Shown: piece by piece, positions 58,092 through 64,000 of the stretch
How the letters are laid out: each line of letters starts with the position of its first letter
Numbering within the stretch: the first letter of the stretch is position 1
From: Eleusine coracana subsp. coracana
Taxonomy: Eukaryota > Streptophyta > Magnoliopsida > Poales > Poaceae
NCBI GenBank assembly: GCA_032690845.1
Contig: CM064424.1
Span: 36,097,511-36,161,510 of the forward strand
Direction: 5' to 3'
Length of the DNA stretch: 64,000 bases
Made by a program: the position numbers and the translations under genes
The notes under the pieces: model-generated
Databases searched by the model: none
What the model was told of the DNA's origin: nothing
What the model saw: the letters and a program-made list of their open reading frames with translations, nothing else

Positions 58092-58374
58092 CAAAACAGC
58101 AGCTCTGTTCGGGAAAGAAAATTGCCAAAACCCTATCAATGGAACTTCAAAAATCACGAAATTTGGACCAGATCATCCTCAATACATCACGACACTCCTC
58201 TAAAGATATCCACTCAAAAAGCACAAGGAATCATCATGAATTTCAGATCTTGTGCCAAGAACACCAAAAAGGGAAAACTTGAGAAATCTTTGAAATCAAA
58301 GGTGCTAGTGCCTTTGATTCGGTCAAGGACCTATATAGGGTTGTTCTAGCACATCATAGCACCAAGATCCCTCA

Positions 58375-59474
58375 CAAAATCCATCCCAAAACTCACTCAA
58401 AATCAAGATTGAAAATCCCCACAAAAATAGCTCCGAAAATAAGGAAAAAAGAGAAATTTGGGATTTAGGGAGAGAGGAAGAACTTGAGCACGAATTTGAA
58501 TCTCATATCATTGATTCATCAAGTCAAGATACAAGGATACAAGGCTAGGAAGCCGCCCTCTTCCTCCCACTATTTGGAAGAGCAAGAGATGTCTCTCACA
58601 CACCCACTACTCTCCACTAGAACATGAAGACCTCTCCTAGCACTTTGAATAGACGCCTAACACAAGGCTAATAGAAAGAGAGACACCTCTTCCACCCGCC
58701 CTACTAGTTCTTATATAGGCCCAGGGTCTATTGTCCACATGACCACTCTACCCTTTACCTACATAACACACCCACCTACCACCGGGGACACAACCGTCCA
58801 TCTTTTTCCTCGTCGCCCAAATGCCATTGAGCCCTTCACAACTTTGCTAGCCCTCAACGCAAGCTCCGCGATGGTGCCACGTGCACCTCAAATTGCCACC
58901 ACCGATTTTGAGGCCCAAACCGAGAAACCGCCTTGCACACTTCCCAAAGCATGACTTCTCGATGTCGATGTGTGTCACCTTGTCCCGCGATCTTGACCAC
59001 CGGCAAGTCTCTCCCGGTCCCTGTCCATCGGGCACCCTTGTCATTTGCACCAGCATCCCGCTCACCTTGACTTGGTCAACATGACATCATCATCACCACC
59101 ACGGTTTTGAGGCTCAATTGCGAAACCGTCCGTGCTTCTTGCCTCTCCACGTGTACGGTGTGGACCACCCTTGACTTCACCCAGCATCCCGATCGTCCGG
59201 CCCCAAGTCCCCGTCTTGTGCCCGATCCTCTCGCCATTGACCGCCAAGTCGACTCCAGTGACCTACACATCATGAGACAAGCAAACACATTTCCCATCTC
59301 CTGCAATATCACCAATACCTCCACCAACTCTGGTTAGTCATAATCATGATATACAAACCCATGCAATCCCCGGATTCCTGCATTTCAACTTAAACATCAA
59401 ATCCGCTCAAGTCAATTACTCATCACATATATTACAAACCATGGCACATCTCCACATGGTTTCTCAATTTCTCA
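58375..59474 (-). repeat. LTR tandem duplication, unit 1
   Basis: About 1100 bp; matched landmarks GGCTAGGAAG at 58543 and 59643 and the TATA box at 58711 and 59811 are exactly 1100 bp apart. Some 10% of bases differ between units. Confidence 0.9.
58711..58719 (-). promoter_or_regulatory. TATA-like box, unit 1
   Basis: Minus strand reads CCTATATAA followed by GAACTAGT. Its copy in unit 2 (59811-59819) reads CCTATATAT. Confidence 0.45.
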
Positions 59475-60565
59475 AGAAATCCGAACCAAAAACTCGTCCA
59501 AAAGTGAGATCGAAAATCACCACAAAAATAGCTCCAAAAATAGAGAAAAAGGAAATTTTGGGATTCAAGGAAAGAGAGAAATCTTGAGAACGAAAATACT
59601 TCTCATATCATAGAAAGGTGCTCACAAGATTCAAGGATACAAGGCTAGGAAGCCACCCTCTTCCTCCCACTATTTGGAAGAGCAAGAGATGTCTCTCACA
59701 CACCCACTACTCTCCACTAAAACATGGAGTCCTCTCCTAGCACTTTGAATAGAACCCTAACACAAGGCTAATGGAAAGAGAGGCATGTCTCCCACCAGCC
59801 ACACCTCTTCATATATAGGCCTAGGGTTCTATTGTCCATATGACAACGCTACCCTTGACCTACATAACACAACCACCTACCACCAGGGGCATAACCGTCC
59901 ATCTTTTTCCTCATCACCCGAATGCCATCGAGCCTTCACAACTTTTCTTGCCCTCAATGCAAGCTCCGTGATAGTGCCACGTGCACCTCCAATTGCCGCC
60001 ACCGGTTTTGAGGCCCAAACCAGGAAACCACCTTGCACGCTTCTCAAAGCATGACTTCTCTGTGTCGACGCATGTCACCTCGTCCCGTGATCCTGACCAC
60101 AGGCAAGTCTCTCCCAATCCCTGTCCATCGGGCCCCCTTGACACTTGCACCGGCATCCCGCTCACCTTGACTTGGTCAACACACCGTCTTCATCACCACC
60201 ATAGTTTTGAGGCTCAACCGCGAAACCGTCCGTGCTTCTTGCCTCTCCATGTGTACAGTGTGGATCACCCTTGACTTCACTTGGCATCCCGATCGTCCGG
60301 CCCCAAGTCCCCTACTTGTGCCCGATCCTCTCGTCGTTGACCACCAAGTTGACTCTAGTGACCTACACATCATGAGACAAGCAAACACATTTCCCAACTT
60401 CTACAACTTCACCAATACCTCCACCAACTCCGATTAGTCATAACCATGATATGCAAACCCATGCAATCCCCAGTCCCATATTTCAACTCAAACACCAAAT
60501 CCTCTCAAGTCAATTACTCATCACATATAATGCAAGCCATGGCACATATCCACATGGTTTCTCAC
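59475..60565 (-). repeat. LTR tandem duplication, unit 2
   Basis: Second copy of the 1.1-kb unit, ending with CCACATGGTTTCTCA as unit 1 does. It includes its own TATA-like box. Confidence 0.9.
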
Positions 60566-62933
60566 ATGTAGAACGGATAGAACAACATGCAGAACAGAAT
60601 GTATGATCTCAAAAGATATTCCGTCGTCCGGTCTCCATTTCCAACCCTCCAAAGCAACTGTGCATTGCTGAAGAGTCTGGACCGTATGGTCTAATGACCA
60701 GACTGTACGACCACTTCCAGTATTTCATATAAGTGTCACACCCGATTCTAACGATCAAAATCGAATGCATCTGTATGCGTGCCCAGGATCAAGTTTTCAT
60801 ACACATAGGACAATTATTGTGATAAAAGATCAATATCTTTATTAAATCAATAATATTATTACAATGGTGACCCATAGGACAAAAGAAAAAGATTACATTC
60901 CAGCGGAATAAACTAAGCATTGGCGTCCTTTAGCTGCCACAGGAAGTCGACCGGAAGACCACAGGCCTAGAGCTCTTCTCCATTGTCTTCATCGTTGTAC
61001 CATCCTTCTCCTGTAGCTGAGCAGCAATGTGGTATATAGCAAGGATGAGTATGTCTCGTACTCAGCAAGTGGGGGAAAAGATGACATGGGGCTAAAGACA
61101 AGTAAGGCTTAATGGGGTTTATTGCATGAGCTTTTAATTCCTAAGCATCCTAATTACTAGGTGGGGTCATCCCAAACCTCAATCCACAGGGTACTATCCA
61201 AGCCAAGTTCAATCCCATCCACCATCCAACCATTCCAATCCATAACTAACTAATCTTGTGAGGATTCCAGGCCGCTCTTGACCGTGAGCATGGCTGTCAT
61301 GACAGTTTGATACTCTGTAGAGTTTGTACCACTTTACCCACAAGTCGTGATTTAGTCCCCTGTTACCAGGTGGACTAGAGTCTCCATGTTGCCATGCCGG
61401 CCAAGCACTAGCACACTTAGGTGTGCGGCCAGGAGATCACTACGAGGCTTTTTCAAAGGGTCTCCCAGTACATGCTAGCCACTAAGGTTCCACTCCCATC
61501 CATAATTGATAGCCCATCACTAAGGAGCTCACCACCCCAGGAGCCCCCTCTTGAGCCATTCAGATCTAAGGACAGTCCTCTTGACTTCCATTCCCTGCTC
61601 CACCAAAATGCTGCACAGACACTGGAAGAGCACCTAATTACTAGGCCAAGCCTTACCCGTATCAGTCTTGTGATGGTACTATTTTCCTAGGTCATCGCTC
61701 CAAGAACCGGTTCCTAGGATCTACAATAAGCCTACCACCACCAACCATGTGCCCACGACACCACATCCATTCCATCCGGCTTGCATAGATCCCTATGTCC
61801 ATGTTACTAACATAAATTACAATTCCACCCATGAAGTGACATAGTTCACTAATCAAGTTTAATATTAACCCAACATCTCACAAGCAACCTAAGCATCATC
61901 TACCCATAACCAACCAACCAACTAGTTGAAGGCAACAAGGAATAGTAAAGCAATAACTAGTAAACCCTAACAATAGGTATCCCATCATTTGACACAAGCA
62001 TGCAATTCTAAAATAAACATTCATAATAGGAGCAAGATGCGTCAAGGACACTTGCCTTCGTCCTGCACAGGTTGCTTCTCAAGCACTTCAAATTCTTGCT
62101 CTTGAAGATCCTCGTACAACGATCCTTGCGTGTAGTCTTTACGCGTAACAATATCGACACAAGCAATTGCACACAAATCAATACACAGCCATGCAATAGT
62201 GGAAAAATCAATACGAGAATGCAATGATTTCATAGGTTATGTTTCTACGAGGATTTTGGTGCAAGAATCACCCAAGTTAGAGGGATCAAAAGATATGCAA
62301 GGTTAAAACTCCAAGGACTATAGCTGCGCACAGACAGTGCAAAACATATGTGCGCATTTCCAGTGATTGGCTTTGGTTCTCAAGGAATAATTTGAACAAA
62401 AATATTCCTAGTGATGTGGAACATGTGAAACGTAAGGTGAATTGGTTCAAAAGTCACCTATACTGGAGATTGATTAGCCGCACCATGGTGAGATCGTACA
62501 ACGGTAGATTGAGCATGGATCACGTTCCTCGTTGCACCAGGGCCGTTCTAGGAGAACCCTGTGGTGGAGATGATCAAAAGAACCTGGAACATAACTAGGA
62601 GTGGTGGTTGTATCAAGAACATCTCTGAATTAGGAGAAACGGTGATGTTTTTTCTGTCATGTGTGCTGGATTCGCCCAGATCAGGGAGAAGCTGCCATTG
62701 TGATGCAGATCCTGGAGGCATACAACATCCAATGGTGCTGAATTTTGTATATGTTGTAGAGGACATCTGGGCGCACCTCCATGTAAAATTTGGCGGCATT
62801 TGGATGAGTGGATCACTAGAAATGCCAAAGCCAACTGTCAGAACTGTTGTTGGACGTGAGGGCAGGGTGGCGTGGCGGCAGCCTGGCGGCTTGGTGAGGG
62901 ATTGAGGGGGTGGGATTTTGTGGGAGGGGGCTG

Positions 62934-62944
62934 GTATTTATAGG
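62934..62944 (-). promoter_or_regulatory. TATA box of the right-hand LTR
   Basis: Minus strand reads CCTATAAATAC, followed by a C-rich stretch. Confidence 0.5.
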
Positions 62945-63074
62945 AGGGGTGAGGGCAGGTGGGGTGACAATATGACAAGGAAATCAAGAGGAATAAATGC
63001 ATTTATTGGAGGCAAACATTGAAGACATAGGAAATATGGAAAGGAAATTATTCTCTTGTTCTTTCCTTTTGAAT

Positions 63075-63325
63075 ATTTATGGAAGGTGTGGTTTTCTTTC
63101 CATAGAAATGTTTATGGAAGGTGGGGTTTTCTTTCCATAGAAATGTTTATGGAAGGTGGGTTTTCTTTCCATAGAAATGTTTATGGAAGGTGGGTTTATT
63201 TCCGTAGAAATGTTTATGGAAGGAGAAGTTTCTTTCCATAGGAATGTTTATGGAAAGAGGGGTTTCTTTCCATAGAGATGATTATGGAAGGTGGGTTTAT
63301 TTTCATAGAAAGGTTTATGGAATGA
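63075..63325. repeat. Tandem repeat, about 8 units of 32-35 bp
   Basis: Units share TTTATGGAAGGTGGG and TTTCTTTCCATAGAAATG. Each unit contains TTCCATA and TATGGAA about 10 bases apart, so each could form a small hairpin. It lies in U3, about 130-390 bp upstream of the TATA box on the minus strand. The reading frames across it are repeat artefacts. Confidence 0.88.
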
Positions 63326-63825
63326 CATGCAAACATGGAAGGTATTACGTCTTGGTACAACCATGAGGTAGGTAAAATGAATGAGGATGAAAATGAGTCT
63401 AGATGCATTAAGGCGTGTAGGTGAAATATTTGATGAACAAAGATACAATGTGATGAATTAGGTTTCGAAGTCGATGTTCAACGATGCATACACGTGAGTC
63501 AATGAGCCATAGATAGTTGAGCCCCATTTTAAAACAGAATGTAGATTTATAAAATTTTATTGAAAAGATTTCAATTTTCTTAAATTAACATGGAACCCAG
63601 AAATGACAAACTATTGAAATCAAATAAAATAAAATACTTTTACTTATCTAAAAAGGTTTTGGTTCAAAACTAAAAACTTTTGTGACATAGAGCAATTTCT
63701 TCAACCCAATAAAGTTTTTGTAAAGTTGTAAAGTTTCTTATAAATAGTTTCAAAATTTGAGAAATCCAATATATTGTTTGAAAGCAGTTCACATTCAAAA
63801 ATGGGAAATTTTGGGATGTGACAAT

Positions 63826-63838
63826 CTACCCCCCTTAA
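63826..63838 (-). promoter_or_regulatory. PPT of the right-hand Gypsy element
   Basis: Minus strand reads TTAAGGGGGGTAG just before the LTR. Upstream on that strand (63842-63860) GAATCTCG and TGAGATTC flank GGG. Confidence 0.85.
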
Positions 63839-64000
63839 CAGGAATCTCACCCCGAGATTCAGAGAGAATGGGTTAAGATGACTGGATAGGAGAGCAATGA
63901 GAGGATCAAGATATAGAGACATAAAAGATAAAAGACAAGGTTGAAATTAATCTTATATGGGTTAATGGATCACACTATATGCATCAAGGATGATAGATAC
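63839..64000 (-). other. Internal 3' end of the right-hand Gypsy element
   Basis: Only 160 bases are in the window; no pol motif is visible in them. Confidence 0.5.

Larger units (their letters stand above)
57673..60733 (-). mobile_element. 5' LTR of the Copia element, enlarged by a tandem duplication
   Basis: Starts (plus strand) TGAAGGACCGAG next to the primer site. Contains the CGGAAGTTCCG-like motif array (57916-58091), three minus-strand TATA-like boxes (58331, 58711, 59811) and two 1.1-kb direct units. The far end is unresolved: after about 60565 the sequence has different motifs (TCCGGTCTCC, GGACCGTATGGTC) recalling the solo LTR at 27-28.6 kb, and the next LTR starts at 60734. Confidence 0.65.
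60734..63823 (-). mobile_element. 3' LTR of a long-LTR Gypsy element
   Basis: Plus-strand ends TGTCACACCCG and GGGATGTGACA; on the minus strand it starts TGTCACATCCC right after a PPT, so it is a 3' LTR and the element continues beyond the window. 3090 bp. TATA box on the minus strand at 62934-62944. It resembles element 1 in LTR length, terminal TGTGACA words and the PPT leader, which suggests a related (Del/Tekay-like) family. Confidence 0.82.

Noticed and set aside
59076..60437. Duplicated frames on both strands in the Copia LTR (about 60-100 codons)
   Set aside because: They recur only because of the 1.1-kb duplication, have no domain and differ in length between units.
63056..63448. Frames with repeated FHRNVYGRW-type residues on both strands
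   Set aside because: They are translations of the 34-bp tandem repeat; both strands are open because of its composition.
1..64000. tRNA, rRNA or other structured RNA genes
   Set aside because: I saw no cloverleaf with conserved B box and no rRNA blocks; the only tRNA-like signals are primer-binding sites.

Overview
This is nuclear DNA from a grass (Poaceae; species not determined). The evidence is the set of repeat families: Tat-type Ty3/Gypsy elements with a second RNase H, an Athila-like gag-pro element, Copia elements with an initiator-Met primer site, a Mutator-like element (MULE), a CACTA element and small inverted-repeat elements. Almost the whole window is transposon sequence in various stages of decay. 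I see no intact host protein gene, tRNA or rRNA. The one candidate host locus is a CT-rich leader (about 9.8 kb) that continues at 49.54 kb as a short intron-containing gene-like segment.

Layout. 1-2095: end of a long LTR, whose inverted partner lies at 51293-about 53925. 2096-7637: Athila-like gag-protease element on the minus strand, with a tRNA-Asp-type primer site and one LTR, but no reverse transcriptase. 7638-8583: LTR fragment of the family of element 3. 8584-9900: low-information DNA with two foldback structures and a (CT)n tract. 9905-49540: a nested stack. The outermost member, element 3 (plus strand, Tat-type Gypsy, LTRs of 1294 and 1350 bp), carries element 1 in its gag (12165-37080) and a CACTA element in its 3' untranslated region (42781-47899). 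Element 1 has 3.4-kb LTRs around only about 1.65 kb of non-coding internal DNA. It carries element 2 (15931-26955, complete Tat-type element on the minus strand, 375-bp LTRs, duplication gtcat), a solo Copia-type LTR (26993-28664, duplication acatg), and a MULE inside its 3' LTR (30454-34348, 9-bp duplication aagccaagg). 49541-51292: gene-like segment, a 125-bp inverted-repeat element and a 102-bp tandem duplication. 53930-about 60733: Copia element on the minus strand with gag, protease and integrase but truncated before reverse transcriptase; its LTR holds a 1.1-kb tandem duplication. 60734-64000: 3' LTR, PPT and first internal bases of another long-LTR Gypsy element on the minus strand, running off the window.

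How the parts work together. Element 2 has all the usual retrotransposon modules: gag, protease, reverse transcriptase, RNase H, a second RNase H and integrase on one strand. It also has an antisense, multi-exon accessory gene with its own TATA box on the other strand. Element 1 has no coding capacity and must have been moved by proteins of another element. All coding sequences carry stops or frameshifts, so nothing here looks able to move by itself now. The observations most worth checking are the antisense gene of element 2, the family-specific palindromic motif arrays in three different LTR elements, a possible compensated RNA hairpin just before the PPT in two long-LTR elements, and the nested insertion in the leader of a gene-like locus.
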